A stretch of 64,000 nucleotides of DNA from Cellulomonas sp. Lineage in GTDB: Bacteria; Actinomycetota; Actinomycetes; Actinomycetales; Cellulomonadaceae. Location of the stretch: NCBI RefSeq assembly GCF_017744555.1, contig NZ_JAGIBD010000007.1, positions 1 to 64,000 on the forward strand, given 5' to 3'. A program made the position numbers and the translations under genes. The notes below the pieces were generated by a model, which was not told the DNA's origin, did not search any database, and saw only the letters and a list, made by a program, of their open reading frames with translations. Each line of letters opens with the position of its first letter. The first letter of the stretch is position 1. Below, piece after piece: positions 24,622 through 33,132 of the stretch.

Positions 24622-25371
24622 GTGCTGGAGGCCTGGGCCCTCGCGCTCGCCGGCTCCCCGTGGGTCTTCGTCGTGCTCTACCTGTTCGCGGCGATCGACG
24701 GGTTCTTCCCGCCGATCCCGAGCGAGTCCGTGGTGATCGCGATGGCGTCGCTCGCGATGGCGACGGGAGCGCCGAACCTGCCGCTCGTGATGCTCGTCGC
24801 CGCGCTGGGTGCGTTCACGGGGGACCAGATCGCGTACCAGATCGGCAGCATGGTCAAGGTGCGCGAGCTGCGGTTCATGAAGAGCCGACGCGGGCGCGCG
24901 GCCCTCGACTGGGCCGAGCGGGCGCTCGCGGAGCGCGGTCCGTCGTTCATCATCGCCGCGCGCTACATCCCGGTCGGCCGCGTCGCGGTGAACATGACCG
25001 CGGGCACGCTGCGGTACCCCCGCCGGCGGTTCGTGGGTCTCACGGCGCTGGCCGCCGTGACGTGGGCGCTGTACGGGACCGCGATCGGCGTCGGGGCCGG
25101 GGCGTGGCTCGGTGGCCACCCGTGGGTCGCGGTCGCGGTCGGGGTGGTGGGCGGCTTCCTCATCGGCCTTGCCGTCGACTGGGTGCTGCGGCACTGGCGG
25201 CCGGTCGTCGACCGGCTCCGTGGCCGCCCGTCGGCCGAGGCCGGGACGAGCGCCGGAGCCGACGCCGCGCGGCCGTCCGGACCGCGTGCGGTGGGGGACC
25301 TGACCCCCGTCCCTCCCACGACGCGGCGCCCGGAGGTCACGGAGCGCTCACGATCCGAGCCCGCGGCCTAA
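24622..25371 (+). CDS. DedA-family membrane protein
   Basis: 249 residues with about five hydrophobic segments. The family signature is visible in FFPPIPSESVVIAMASLA and in the later AARYIPVGRVAVNMTAGTLR. DedA proteins are polytopic membrane proteins, several of which flip lipid carriers or phospholipids. The C-terminal 50 residues are a hydrophilic Pro/Arg/Ala tail, not part of the family core. The start is GTG at 24622; a TACGGT hexamer at 24565-24570 may be its -10 box. Confidence 0.88.
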   Translation: MLEAWALALAGSPWVFVVLYLFAAIDGFFPPIPSESVVIAMASLAMATGAPNLPLVMLVAALGAFTGDQIAYQIGSMVKVRELRFMKSRRGRAALDWAERALAERGPSFIIAARYIPVGRVAVNMTAGTLRYPRRRFVGLTALAAVTWALYGTAIGVGAGAWLGGHPWVAVAVGVVGGFLIGLAVDWVLRHWRPVVDRLRGRPSAEAGTSAGADAARPSGPRAVGDLTPVPPTTRRPEVTERSRSEPAA

Positions 25372-25509
25372 CGATCCGGTCACAGCGGGGGTGACTGGCC
25401 GGAAGCGTGCCTATTCTCGGAGCGGGTCGACGTCGGTGTCGGCACTCCCGCACCGGGCCGGCCCTCAGGGGGTTGCGTCGTCGTGCGGTCGACGACACAG
25501 GGGGCGGCC

Positions 25510-26118
25510 ATGGCAGGACGTGCAAGGGCAGGAGGGGGCGGTCCGGCAGGACGTGCCCTCGTCTCGCTCGTGCTCGGGTCGGCTGTCCTGACCGGCTGCG
25601 CCGGGAGCCCCGCGCCGTCCGCGCCGGTCGCCCAGGTCGCGTCGCAGGCCGACTGCCTCGCCCCGCAGGTCCTGTCCGCGCTCGAGCTGGTACCGGCGTC
25701 GTCGGGCGGCACGGTCCGACGCACCGCGCACCCGGACGTCCCCGCGGCGGGAAGGATCCCCGAGGACTTCGCGCCCGAGGCCGTCGTCACGTGCACCACG
25801 GGTGGCCGCCTGCGCGACTCGTCGGGCACGTGGGCCGCGGTCACGCAGTCGCGGCTCGAGGGCGACCTGGGCCCGCTGATCACGCTCGTCGACCGCACGC
25901 ACACCGAGCCGACGGGGACGTGCGGGGCCGAGGGGCCGACCCGGACCGTCGTCTGGCTGGTCGACGCGCTCGGCCGCGCGGTGCGGCCGCTCCTCCCGCT
26001 CGACCCGTGCGGCGCGCCGACGCAGGCCGTGCACGACACGCTCGCGGCGCTCGAGGGCACCGACAGCACGGACTACCCGGTCGAGCTCATCGTCCCGCAC
26101 GGCACGCCGCAGGGCTGA
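25510..26118 (+). CDS. Putative lipoprotein of unknown function
   Basis: 202 residues from the ATG at 25510, preceded by AGGGGG six bases upstream. The lipobox LTGC after a hydrophobic run (ALVSLVLGSAVLTGCAG) predicts acylation at Cys30 and surface location. The mature part has Cys in SQADCLAPQ, VVTCTTGG, TGTCGAEG and PLDPCGAP, an even number that could form two disulfides. No known domain was recognised. TATTCT at 25412-25417 may be its -10 box. It converges on coaA, stop to stop within five bases. Confidence 0.75.
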   Translation: MAGRARAGGGGPAGRALVSLVLGSAVLTGCAGSPAPSAPVAQVASQADCLAPQVLSALELVPASSGGTVRRTAHPDVPAAGRIPEDFAPEAVVTCTTGGRLRDSSGTWAAVTQSRLEGDLGPLITLVDRTHTEPTGTCGAEGPTRTVVWLVDALGRAVRPLLPLDPCGAPTQAVHDTLAALEGTDSTDYPVELIVPHGTPQG

Positions 26119-26122
26119 CGCG

Positions 26123-27073
26123 TCAGAGCTTGCGCAGGCGAACCCGCTCGACGGAGTGGTCGGACCCCTTGGTGAGCACCAGCGTCGCACGGCTGCGGGT
26201 CGGCAGGATGTTCTGCTCGAGGTTCGGGGCGTTGATCGAGTCCCAGATCTGCTCGGCCTTCGCCACGGCCTCGTCGTCGGACAGCGACGCGTACCGGTGG
26301 AAGAACGACTCGGGCTTGGAGAACGCGGTCTCGCGCAGCGTGAGGAACCGGTCGACGTACCACTGCCGCACGTCGGACGGGCGGGCGTCGACGTAGATCG
26401 AGAAGTCGAAGAAGTCGCTCACAGCGAGGTTCGACGAGCCCTCGGCGGTCGGCCGGGCGGGCTGCAGCACGTTGAGGCCCTCGACGATGAGCACGTCGGG
26501 GCGGTTCACCACGGTCTCGCGTCCCGGGACGATGTCGTACGTGAGGTGGTCGTACACCGGGGCGCGGACCTCGGGGCGGCCGGCCTTCACCTTCGACACG
26601 AAGCGCAGGAGGGCTCGGCGGTCGTAGGACTCGGGGAACCCCTTGCGGTCCATGAGCCCGCGGCGCTCGAGCTCGGCGTTCGGGTAGAGGAACCCGTCGG
26701 TGGTGATGAGCTGCACGCGCGGGGTCGCGGGCCAGCGGGCGAGCAGCTCGCGCAGCAGGCGCGCGGTCGTGGACTTGCCGACGGCGACGGACCCGGCGAC
26801 GCCGATCACGAACGGCGTGCCCCCGACGTCCTCCCGCAGGAACGTGGTGGACGCCGCGTGCAGGGCACGGGTCGCCTCGATGTACAGGTCGAGCAGCCGG
26901 GAGATCGGCCGGTAGATGGCGTCGACCTCGGCGAGGTCGATCGGGTCGCCGAGGCCGGCGAGGCGTTCGACGTCGGCGTCCGTGAGCGGCAGCGGCGTGG
27001 AGGCCGACAGCCGGGTCCAGGCGTCGCGGTCCAGGTCGACGTACGGCGTGGCCGGGGTGAGCGACGGTGGCAC
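26123..27073 (-). CDS. coaA: Pantothenate kinase, type I (CoaA)
   Basis: 316 residues from the GTG at 27073, the length of E. coli CoaA. It phosphorylates pantothenate in the first step of CoA synthesis. The P-loop is [17 protein letters not shown], followed by [20 protein letters not shown] and [15 protein letters not shown] at 27100 would add nine residues. The shorter start fits the mycobacterial protein and has a CACAAT box seven bases upstream, as in other apparently leaderless genes here. It is divergent from glmS. Confidence 0.93.
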   Translation of the reverse strand: MPPSLTPATPYVDLDRDAWTRLSASTPLPLTDADVERLAGLGDPIDLAEVDAIYRPISRLLDLYIEATRALHAASTTFLREDVGGTPFVIGVAGSVAVGKSTTARLLRELLARWPATPRVQLITTDGFLYPNAELERRGLMDRKGFPESYDRRALLRFVSKVKAGRPEVRAPVYDHLTYDIVPGRETVVNRPDVLIVEGLNVLQPARPTAEGSSNLAVSDFFDFSIYVDARPSDVRQWYVDRFLTLRETAFSKPESFFHRYASLSDDEAVAKAEQIWDSINAPNLEQNILPTRSRATLVLTKGSDHSVERVRLRKL

Positions 27074-27080
27074 GGTGACG

Positions 27081-27086
27081 ATTGTG
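27081..27086 (-). promoter_or_regulatory. -10 box of a probable leaderless transcript (coaA)
   Basis: On the minus strand CACAAT lies seven bases before the GTG at 27073. The first base departs from TANNNT, but the conserved A and final T are kept. Confidence 0.4.
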
Positions 27087-27182
27087 CCGGACGGACGCAC
27101 CCTGCCGTGCAGCGGTTCGTCCCGGGGCGCCGTCGTCGTCGCCGCGGGTGCACCGCCCGGCGGTCCGTCGGAAGGAGCCCGG

Positions 27183-27188
27183 TAGACT
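27183..27188 (+). promoter_or_regulatory. -10 box of a probable leaderless transcript (glmS)
   Basis: TAGACT ends seven bases before the glmS ATG at 27196. A GGAAGGAG purine run lies upstream of the box, too far away to act as ribosome-binding site. Confidence 0.5.
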
Positions 27189-27195
27189 CCCCGCC

Positions 27196-29052
27196 ATGTG
27201 TGGAATCGTCGGCTACGTCGGTAACCAGGTGCCCAGCGAGCGTCCGCTCGACGTGGTGGTCGAGGGCCTGCGGCGGCTCGAGTACCGCGGCTACGACTCG
27301 GCGGGCGTCGCCCTCGTCGGCCCCGGCAGCGAGCTCGCGACCGCCAAGAAGGCCGGCAAGCTCGCGAACCTCGTCGAGGAGATCGACCTCCACCCGCTGC
27401 CCGAGGCGACCGCCGCGATCGGCCACACCCGCTGGGCGACGCACGGCGGCCCGACCGACGTGAACGCGCACCCGCACGTCGCCGGCAAGCTCGCGGTGAT
27501 CCACAACGGCATCGTCGAGAACTTCGCGGCGCTCAAGGCCGAGCTCGTCGCGCAGGGCGTCGAGTTCCGCTCCGAGACGGACACCGAGGTCGCCGCGCAG
27601 CTCATCGCGCGCGCGTACGACGAGACCAAGGACCTGACGTCCGCCATGGCGCAGGTCGCACGGACGCTGCACGGCACGTTCACGCTCCTCGCGGTCCACG
27701 CCGACAACCCCGACGTGGTCGTGGGGGCGCGGCACGACTCGCCGCTCGTGGTCGGGCTCGGCGAGGGCGAGAACTTCCTCGGGTCGGACGTGTCGGCGTT
27801 CATCGCGCACACGCGCTCGGCGCTCGAGCTCGGCCAGGACCAGGTCGTCACGATCACGCCGACCTCCGTCGAGGTCACGGACTTCGACGGCGCGCCCGCA
27901 CAGGGGCGCGAGTACACGGTCGACTGGGACGCGGCCGCCGCGGAGAAGGGCGGCTTCAAGTCCTTCATGGACAAGGAGATCCACGACCAGCCGCACGCGG
28001 TCGCGGACACCCTGCTCGGCCGCACGGACGCGCAGGGCCGGCTCGTGCTCGACGAGGTCCGCATCGACGAGTCGGTGCTGCGGGCCGTCGACAAGATCGT
28101 CGTCGTCGCGTGCGGCACCGCCGCGTACGCCGGTCACGTCGCCAAGTACGCGATCGAGCACTGGTGCCGCGTGCCCGTCGAGGTGGAGCTCGCGCACGAG
28201 TTCCGCTACCGCGACCCGGTCGTCAACGAGCGCACCCTCGTGGTCGCCGTGTCGCAGTCGGGCGAGACCATGGACACGCTCATGGCCGTCCGGCACGCGC
28301 GCGAGCAGGGCGCCAAGGTGCTCGCGATCGTCAACACGCACGGCTCGACGATCCCGCGCGAGTCCGACGCCGTCCTCTACACGCACGCCGGTCCCGAGAT
28401 CGCCGTCGCGTCGACGAAGGCGTTCCTCGCGCAGATCACCGCCGCGTACCTGCTGGGCCTCTACCTGGCGCAGCTGCGCGGCAACAAGTTCGCCGACGAG
28501 GTCACCGCGATCCTCGACGAGCTGCGCGCGATGCCGGACAAGATCCAGCAGGTGCTCGACCGGGCCGGCCGCGTGCGGGAGATCGCCCGGTGGATGGCCG
28601 ACACGCAGTCGGTGCTGTTCCTCGGCCGCCACGTCGGGTTCCCCGTCGCGATGGAGGGCGCGCTCAAGCTCAAGGAGCTTGCGTACATCCACGCCGAGGG
28701 GTTCGCGGCCGGCGAGCTCAAGCACGGGCCGATCGCGCTCATCGAGCCGGGGCAGCCCGTGTTCGTCGTCGTGCCGTCGCCGCGCGGCCGTGACTCGCTG
28801 CACTCCAAGGTCGTCTCGAACATCCAGGAGATCCGGGCGCGCGGTGCGCGCACGCTCGTGATCGCGGAGGACGGCGACGAGGCGGTCCGGCCGTACGCCG
28901 ACGAGGTGTTCTACGTGCCGAAGTCGCCCACGCTGCTCGCCCCGCTGCTCGCCGTGGTGCCGCTGCAGGTGTTCGCGTGCGAGCTCGCGACCGCGAAGGG
29001 CCTCGACGTGGACCAGCCGCGCAACCTGGCCAAGTCCGTCACGGTCGAGTGA
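27196..29052 (+). CDS. glmS: Glutamine--fructose-6-phosphate aminotransferase (isomerizing)
   Basis: 618 residues. GlmS makes glucosamine-6-P from fructose-6-P and glutamine. The N-terminal amidotransferase domain begins [10 protein letters not shown] with catalytic Cys2 and contains [19 protein letters not shown]. Two SIS domains follow, with [14 protein letters not shown] and [13 protein letters not shown]. The C-terminus LAKSVTVE is the conserved isomerase-site end. Together with GlmM (22457) it feeds cell-wall precursor synthesis. acpS follows after 31 bases. Confidence 0.98.
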   Translation: MCGIVGYVGNQVPSERPLDVVVEGLRRLEYRGYDSAGVALVGPGSELATAKKAGKLANLVEEIDLHPLPEATAAIGHTRWATHGGPTDVNAHPHVAGKLAVIHNGIVENFAALKAELVAQGVEFRSETDTEVAAQLIARAYDETKDLTSAMAQVARTLHGTFTLLAVHADNPDVVVGARHDSPLVVGLGEGENFLGSDVSAFIAHTRSALELGQDQVVTITPTSVEVTDFDGAPAQGREYTVDWDAAAAEKGGFKSFMDKEIHDQPHAVADTLLGRTDAQGRLVLDEVRIDESVLRAVDKIVVVACGTAAYAGHVAKYAIEHWCRVPVEVELAHEFRYRDPVVNERTLVVAVSQSGETMDTLMAVRHAREQGAKVLAIVNTHGSTIPRESDAVLYTHAGPEIAVASTKAFLAQITAAYLLGLYLAQLRGNKFADEVTAILDELRAMPDKIQQVLDRAGRVREIARWMADTQSVLFLGRHVGFPVAMEGALKLKELAYIHAEGFAAGELKHGPIALIEPGQPVFVVVPSPRGRDSLHSKVVSNIQEIRARGARTLVIAEDGDEAVRPYADEVFYVPKSPTLLAPLLAVVPLQVFACELATAKGLDVDQPRNLAKSVTVE

Positions 29053-29083
29053 GCCGCCGGTCGTCCTGCGCGCGGGTGTGCGC

Positions 29084-29440
29084 ATGATCGTCGGCGTCGG
29101 GATCGACGTCGTCGACGTCGCCCGGTTCGTCGCCACGCTCCACCGTGTGCCCGCGCTGCGGGACAAGCTGTTCACGCCCGAGGAGCGCGAGATGCCGGAG
29201 ACGTCGCTCGCCGCGCGGTTCGCCGCCAAGGAGGCGATCGCGAAGGCGCTCGGCGCGCCCCCGGGGATGAGCTGGCAGGACGCCACCGTGCGACGGATCT
29301 CGGGGTCGCAGCCCGAGATCGAGGTGGTCGGCACGGTGCTGGCCCGGTCGAAGGAGCTCGGGGTGAGCCGGTTCCACCTGTCGATCTCGCACGACGCCGG
29401 GATCGCCTCCGCGGTCGTCGTCGCGGAGCGGGACACGTGA
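29084..29440 (+). CDS. acpS: Holo-[acyl-carrier-protein] synthase
   Basis: 118 residues from the ATG at 29084; a GTG two codons upstream is an alternative. It transfers phosphopantetheine from CoA to acyl carrier protein. The magnesium-binding Asp is in [15 protein letters not shown], and the second motif is [29 protein letters not shown] near the end is typical. It uses CoA, the product of the pathway started by the nearby coaA. Its TGA overlaps the following GNAT start. Confidence 0.93.
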   Translation: MIVGVGIDVVDVARFVATLHRVPALRDKLFTPEEREMPETSLAARFAAKEAIAKALGAPPGMSWQDATVRRISGSQPEIEVVGTVLARSKELGVSRFHLSISHDAGIASAVVVAERDT

Positions 29441-29853
29441 CGACCTACACCGTCGCCGCAGACCGTGACCGGGTCGACCGGGACGCCGTCTGGCGCCTGC
29501 TGTCGACCGAGGCGTACTGGGGCCGGTGGCGCGAGCGGGAGCACCTCGAGCGCCAGATCGACGCGTCGTGGCGGGTCGTCGGCGTGTGGGACGACGCGAC
29601 GGGCGCGACCGTCGGCTTCGCGCGGGCGATCTCGGACGGCATCGACTTCGCGTACCTCGCGGACGTCATCGTCGACCCCGCGCACCGCGGCCACGGGCTC
29701 GGCAGGCGCATCGTGTCGACGATGATCGACGACGGTCCCGGGGCGTCGTTCCGGTGGACGCTGTTCACCGCGGACGCCCACGGCCTGTACCGGGGGTACG
29801 GGTTCGTCGAGCCGGACCACATGGCGATGGTCCGCCCGAGCCGCAACGGCTGA
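29437..29853 (+). CDS. GNAT-family N-acetyltransferase
   Basis: 138 residues. The acetyl-CoA-binding motif A is [20 protein letters not shown], and [15 protein letters not shown] is the usual C-terminal beta-bulge region. The N-terminal half ([20 protein letters not shown]) resembles the YjdJ/small-molecule GNAT group. The substrate is unknown. The GTG start overlaps the acpS stop (GTGA), so glmS, acpS and this gene are probably one transcript. Confidence 0.85.
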   Translation: MTTYTVAADRDRVDRDAVWRLLSTEAYWGRWREREHLERQIDASWRVVGVWDDATGATVGFARAISDGIDFAYLADVIVDPAHRGHGLGRRIVSTMIDDGPGASFRWTLFTADAHGLYRGYGFVEPDHMAMVRPSRNG

Positions 29854-29870
29854 CCCGGGCGGACCCCTGG

Positions 29871-29906
29871 CGTCGGGCGTCAGCGCAGCGTCGGGCGTCA
29901 GCGCAG
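29871..29906. repeat. Perfect 18-bp tandem duplication
   Basis: CGTCGGGCGTCAGCGCAG at 29871-29888 is repeated exactly at 29889-29906. It lies between the GNAT stop and the end of the convergent LLM gene. The second copy supplies the LLM stop codon (TGA at 29900-29898 on the minus strand), and the first copy carries a second in-frame stop. Confidence 0.85.
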
Positions 29907-30884
29907 CGCAGCGACCACCTCGCGCTCGAACAGCTCGATGCTCGTCCGGTCGTAGGCGGCGTCGAGGAAGTACGTGATCGCGTACGTCATGCCGAGCTTC
30001 TCGAGGCCCTGGAGCTTCTCGACGAGCTGCTCGGGCGTCCCGACGAGCGTGCCGCGCCGGTACTCCTCGGTCGTCTCGGGGGCCTTGTCCGGCACGGTCA
30101 GCGAGAGGTGCTCCTCGACCCACGCGATCTTGTCGTCCACGTCGGCCTCGGTCTCGCCGACGATCACGTTGTAGTTGGCCGACCGGGTGATCTCCTCGAA
30201 CGGGCGGCCGATGGCCTCGCAGTGGCCGCGCAGGACCTCCGACTTGTGGGCGAACCCGTCGGGGGAGCCGTCGAAGTTCGTGTACTGCGCGTGCTCGGCG
30301 GCGATCCGCAGGGTCTTCTTCTCGCCGCCGCCCGCGATCCACAGCGGCGGGCCGTCGACCTGCAGCGGGAGCGGCGACAGCTGGGCGCCGTCCACCTGGT
30401 AGTGCCGGCCGTCGAGGGTCGCGACGCCGTTCGTCCAGAGCTGCTTGAAGATCTGCACGCCTTCGTCGAGCATCGCGATCCGCTCGCCGGCACCCGGGAA
30501 CCCGTAGCCGTACGCGCGCCACTCGTGCTCGTACCAGCCGGCGCCGATGCCCATCTGCACGCGGCCGCCCGAGATGACGTCGGCCGTCGCGGCGACCTTC
30601 GCGAGGTAGGCGGGGTTGCGGTACGCCATGCACGTGCACATCTGGCCGAGCTTCACGCGGGACGTCGTCGCCGCGTACGCGTTGATGAGGCTCCACGCCT
30701 CGTGCGTGGCCTCGCCGTTGGGCTCCGGCACGGCGTGGAAGTGGTCGTAGACCCAGATCGAGTCGAAGGCGTCGCCCTGGTCGGCGTGCTGCGCGAGGCC
30801 GTTCATGACGGCCCAGTGGTCGCGCGTCTCGATGCCGGTGAGGTCCTGGCGCCAGCCCTGCGGGATGAAGAGTCCGAATCGCAT
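29898..30884 (-). CDS. LLM-class (luciferase-like) F420-dependent oxidoreductase
   Basis: 328 residues. The TIM-barrel start MRFGLFIPQGWRQDLTGI and the loops VYDHFHAVPEPNGEATHEAW, RVKLGQMCTCMAYRNPAYLAK and MGIGAGWYEHEWRAYGYGFP are typical of actinobacterial LLM proteins of the F420-dependent subfamily. Whether the cofactor is F420 or FMN cannot be decided from sequence alone. The substrate is unknown. A TAACGT box seven bases before the ATG indicates a leaderless mRNA; the gene is divergent from the NAD(P)HX repair gene. Confidence 0.87.
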   Translation of the reverse strand: MRFGLFIPQGWRQDLTGIETRDHWAVMNGLAQHADQGDAFDSIWVYDHFHAVPEPNGEATHEAWSLINAYAATTSRVKLGQMCTCMAYRNPAYLAKVAATADVISGGRVQMGIGAGWYEHEWRAYGYGFPGAGERIAMLDEGVQIFKQLWTNGVATLDGRHYQVDGAQLSPLPLQVDGPPLWIAGGGEKKTLRIAAEHAQYTNFDGSPDGFAHKSEVLRGHCEAIGRPFEEITRSANYNVIVGETEADVDDKIAWVEEHLSLTVPDKAPETTEEYRRGTLVGTPEQLVEKLQGLEKLGMTYAITYFLDAAYDRTSIELFEREVVAALR

Positions 30885-30891
30885 GCCAGGC

Positions 30892-30897
30892 ACGTTA
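30892..30897 (-). promoter_or_regulatory. -10 box of a probable leaderless transcript (LLM gene)
   Basis: On the minus strand TAACGT lies seven bases before the ATG at 30884. Confidence 0.5.
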
Positions 30898-30923
30898 CCT
30901 GCGCAACCGGGAGGATGAGTGGC

Positions 30924-32453
30924 GTGTTGGTCGCATGGACGTCGGACCAGGTCCGCGCACTGGAGGAGCCGCTGCTGGCGGCGGGGCTGCCCCTCATGCA
31001 GCGGGCGTCGTTCGCGCTCGCGGTGCAGGTCGCCGGGGTGCTGCGCGACCGGCGCAGGCGCGTCGGGGGCGCACGTGTGGTGGTCCTGGTGGGCGGCGGC
31101 AACAACGGTGGCGACGCGTTGTACGCGGGCGCCGAGCTCGCGCGTCGCGGCGTCGCCGTGCGGGCGGTGACGACGTCCCAGCGGGTGCACGAGGCCGGTC
31201 TGGCGGCGTTGCGGACCGCGGGCGGCCGGGTCGTGAGCGTCGCGGACGGCCGCGGCCAGGTGCCGGTGGACGAGGCGGTCGCGCTGGTCGCGGGTGCGGA
31301 TGTGGTGCTCGACGGCGTGCTCGGGATCGGGTCGCGCGGGGGCGGTGTCGGCGGGGTGGCCGGCGAGCTCGTCGCGGCCGTCGCCGCGCTGCCGGACCGC
31401 CCGTTCGTGGTCGCGGTGGACGTGCCGTCGGGCATCGGCGTGGACGACGGGACCAGCACCGGCCCGGTGCTCGGCGCCGACCTCACGGTGACGTTCGGGG
31501 CGGCCAAGCCGGGTCTGCTCCTGCCGCCCGCGGCGCGGTCGGTGGGCCGCGTCGAGGTCGTCGACATCGGGCTGGGCGACCTCCCCGACGGCGGCCACCC
31601 GCTCGTCGCTCGCCTGGAGCCGTCCGACGCGGCCGCCCTGTGGCCCGTGCCCGACGCGGCGTCGCACAAGTACACGCGCGGCGTGGTCGGTGTCGTCGCC
31701 GGCACCCGGTCGTACCCGGGGGCGGCGGTGCTCGCGACGACCGCGGCCGTGCGCACCGGTGCGGGCATGGTGCGCTACCTCGGCGACGTCGGCGAGACGG
31801 TCGTGGCGCACCGGCCCGAGGTCGTGGTGGGACCGGGGCGCGTCCAGTCATGGGTGTTCGGGCCGGGAGTGTCCCCGGACGACGCCGGGCAGCGGCGGCG
31901 CATCGAGTTCGCGTTCGAGGGCGTGCTCCAGCGAGGCGAGGCCGCCGTCGTGGACGCCGGCGCGCTCGAGCTGCTGCCCCCGCACGTCGGCCCGCACGTG
32001 GTGCTGACCCCGCACGCGGGCGAGCTCGCCCGGCTGCTCACGCGGCTCGGCGCCGACGTCGACCGGGCCGGGGTCGAGGCGGAGCCGCTGCGGTGGGCGC
32101 GCCTCGCGCACGAGCGGACGGGCGCGACGGTGCTGCTCAAGGGCGGTGTCACCGTGGTCGTCGGGCGCGGCGGTGCCGTGTACGCGCAGGCCGACGCGCC
32201 CGCCTGGCTCGCGACCGCGGGGGCGGGCGACGTGCTCGCGGGCATCCTCGGCGCGCTGCTCGCCGGCCGGGTCGACGACCTCCACGACGACGCGAGCCTG
32301 GTCGCGGCGCTCGCGGCCACGGCGGCGCTCGTGCACGGCCGGGCCGCGCAGCGGGCGAACCCCGGCGGTCCGGTCGACGCGGCGGCCGTCGCGGAGGCGC
32401 TGCCGGGCACGATCGCGGAGCTGCTGCGCGAGGCGGGCACACTGGCCCGGTGA
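30924..32453 (+). CDS. nnrD: Bifunctional NAD(P)HX epimerase/dehydratase
   Basis: 509 residues from the GTG at 30924. GGGAGG at 30909-30914 stands nine bases before that GTG but directly abuts an in-frame ATG at 30915, so the GTG is preferred. The N-terminal epimerase (YjeF_N, about 1-200) shows VGGGNNGGDALYAGAELARR and DGVLGIGSRGGG. The C-terminal ADP-dependent dehydratase (NnrD, about 235-505) shows HKYTRGVVGVVAGTRSYPGA, LTPHAGELARLL and ATAGAGDVLAGILGALLAGR. The fused enzyme repairs hydrated NADH and NADPH. Its stop overlaps the next gene's GTG. Confidence 0.92.
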   Translation: MLVAWTSDQVRALEEPLLAAGLPLMQRASFALAVQVAGVLRDRRRRVGGARVVVLVGGGNNGGDALYAGAELARRGVAVRAVTTSQRVHEAGLAALRTAGGRVVSVADGRGQVPVDEAVALVAGADVVLDGVLGIGSRGGGVGGVAGELVAAVAALPDRPFVVAVDVPSGIGVDDGTSTGPVLGADLTVTFGAAKPGLLLPPAARSVGRVEVVDIGLGDLPDGGHPLVARLEPSDAAALWPVPDAASHKYTRGVVGVVAGTRSYPGAAVLATTAAVRTGAGMVRYLGDVGETVVAHRPEVVVGPGRVQSWVFGPGVSPDDAGQRRRIEFAFEGVLQRGEAAVVDAGALELLPPHVGPHVVLTPHAGELARLLTRLGADVDRAGVEAEPLRWARLAHERTGATVLLKGGVTVVVGRGGAVYAQADAPAWLATAGAGDVLAGILGALLAGRVDDLHDDASLVAALAATAALVHGRAAQRANPGGPVDAAAVAEALPGTIAELLREAGTLAR

Positions 32454-33067
32454 CGCTCACGCCGGACCTCCGCCGCCGCCTCGACGCCCTGCTCGCGACG
32501 GGCGGCCGCCGGCTCCTCGGCATCGCCGGCTCACCCGGTGCCGGCAAGTCGACGCTCGCCGCCCAGGTCGGCGAGGCCTACCCGCACGACGCCGTGATCG
32601 TGCCGATGGACGGCTTCCACCTCGCACAGAGCGAGCTCGAGCGGATCGGCCGGGCCGACCGCAAGGGTGCGCCCGACACGTTCGACGCCGCCGGGTTCGT
32701 CGCGCTGCTGCGCCGCCTGCGCGACCCGCAGCCGGACGACACCGTGTACGCCCCCGAGTACCGCCGCGACCTGCGCAACGGCGTCGCCGGGGCGATCGCG
32801 GTGCCGGCCGACGTGCCGCTCGTCGTCGTCGAGGGGAACTACCTGCTGCTCGACGACCACGGCTTCGGGCCGGTCGCGGGCCTGCTCGACGAGTGCTGGT
32901 TCGTGGCGCCCGACGACACCGTGCGGCTCGCACGGCTCGTCGCACGGCACGAGGCGTTCGGCAAGGCGCCCGATGCCGCGCGGGCGTGGGCGCACGGGCC
33001 GGACGAGCGCAACGCGGCGCTCGTCGCGGCGACCGCGAGCAGGGCCGACGTGCTCGTGCGCCTGTGA
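32450..33067 (+). CDS. P-loop nucleoside/nucleotide kinase-family protein
   Basis: 205 residues. Walker A is LGIAGSPGAGKSTLAAQVGE; MDGFHLAQSELERIGRADRK resembles the substrate loop of the phosphoribulokinase/uridine kinase/pantothenate kinase superfamily; VVVEGNYLLLDDHGFGPV carries the Walker B equivalent. Related proteins are annotated as nucleoside kinase family or sugar-transport-linked kinases. The exact substrate is unknown. The GTG overlaps the NAD(P)HX repair gene stop (GTGA), and alr follows after 65 bases. Confidence 0.82.
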   Translation: MTLTPDLRRRLDALLATGGRRLLGIAGSPGAGKSTLAAQVGEAYPHDAVIVPMDGFHLAQSELERIGRADRKGAPDTFDAAGFVALLRRLRDPQPDDTVYAPEYRRDLRNGVAGAIAVPADVPLVVVEGNYLLLDDHGFGPVAGLLDECWFVAPDDTVRLARLVARHEAFGKAPDAARAWAHGPDERNAALVAATASRADVLVRL

Positions 33068-33119
33068 GCGTGCGTGCGCCGGCGCCGGTCACGAGACCGG
33101 TCGGCACGGCCGGTGGTGC

Positions 33120-33125
33120 GACACT
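33120..33125 (+). promoter_or_regulatory. Weak -10 box before alr
   Basis: GACACT lies seven bases before the alr GTG at 33133. It is the same hexamer at the same spacing as before the ABC-F gene, with G in place of the first T. Confidence 0.35.
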
Positions 33126-33132
33126 GGGCGCC

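Noticed and set aside
27074..27100. GTG at 27100 as coaA start
   Set aside because: It would add nine residues not seen in homologues of about 312-316 residues. The GTG at 27073 gives the right length and has a -10-like box at the leaderless spacing.
26806..30696. A 1296-codon open frame on the minus strand across glmS, acpS and the GNAT gene
   Set aside because: It is antisense to well-conserved genes on the plus strand and has the biased composition of GC-rich shadow frames. Only its part beyond 29898 belongs to a real gene, which is in a different frame.
30915..30917. ATG at 30915 as start of the NAD(P)HX repair gene
   Set aside because: The GGGAGG ribosome-binding site abuts this ATG directly, leaving no spacer. 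The GTG at 30924 has a nine-base spacer and fits better.
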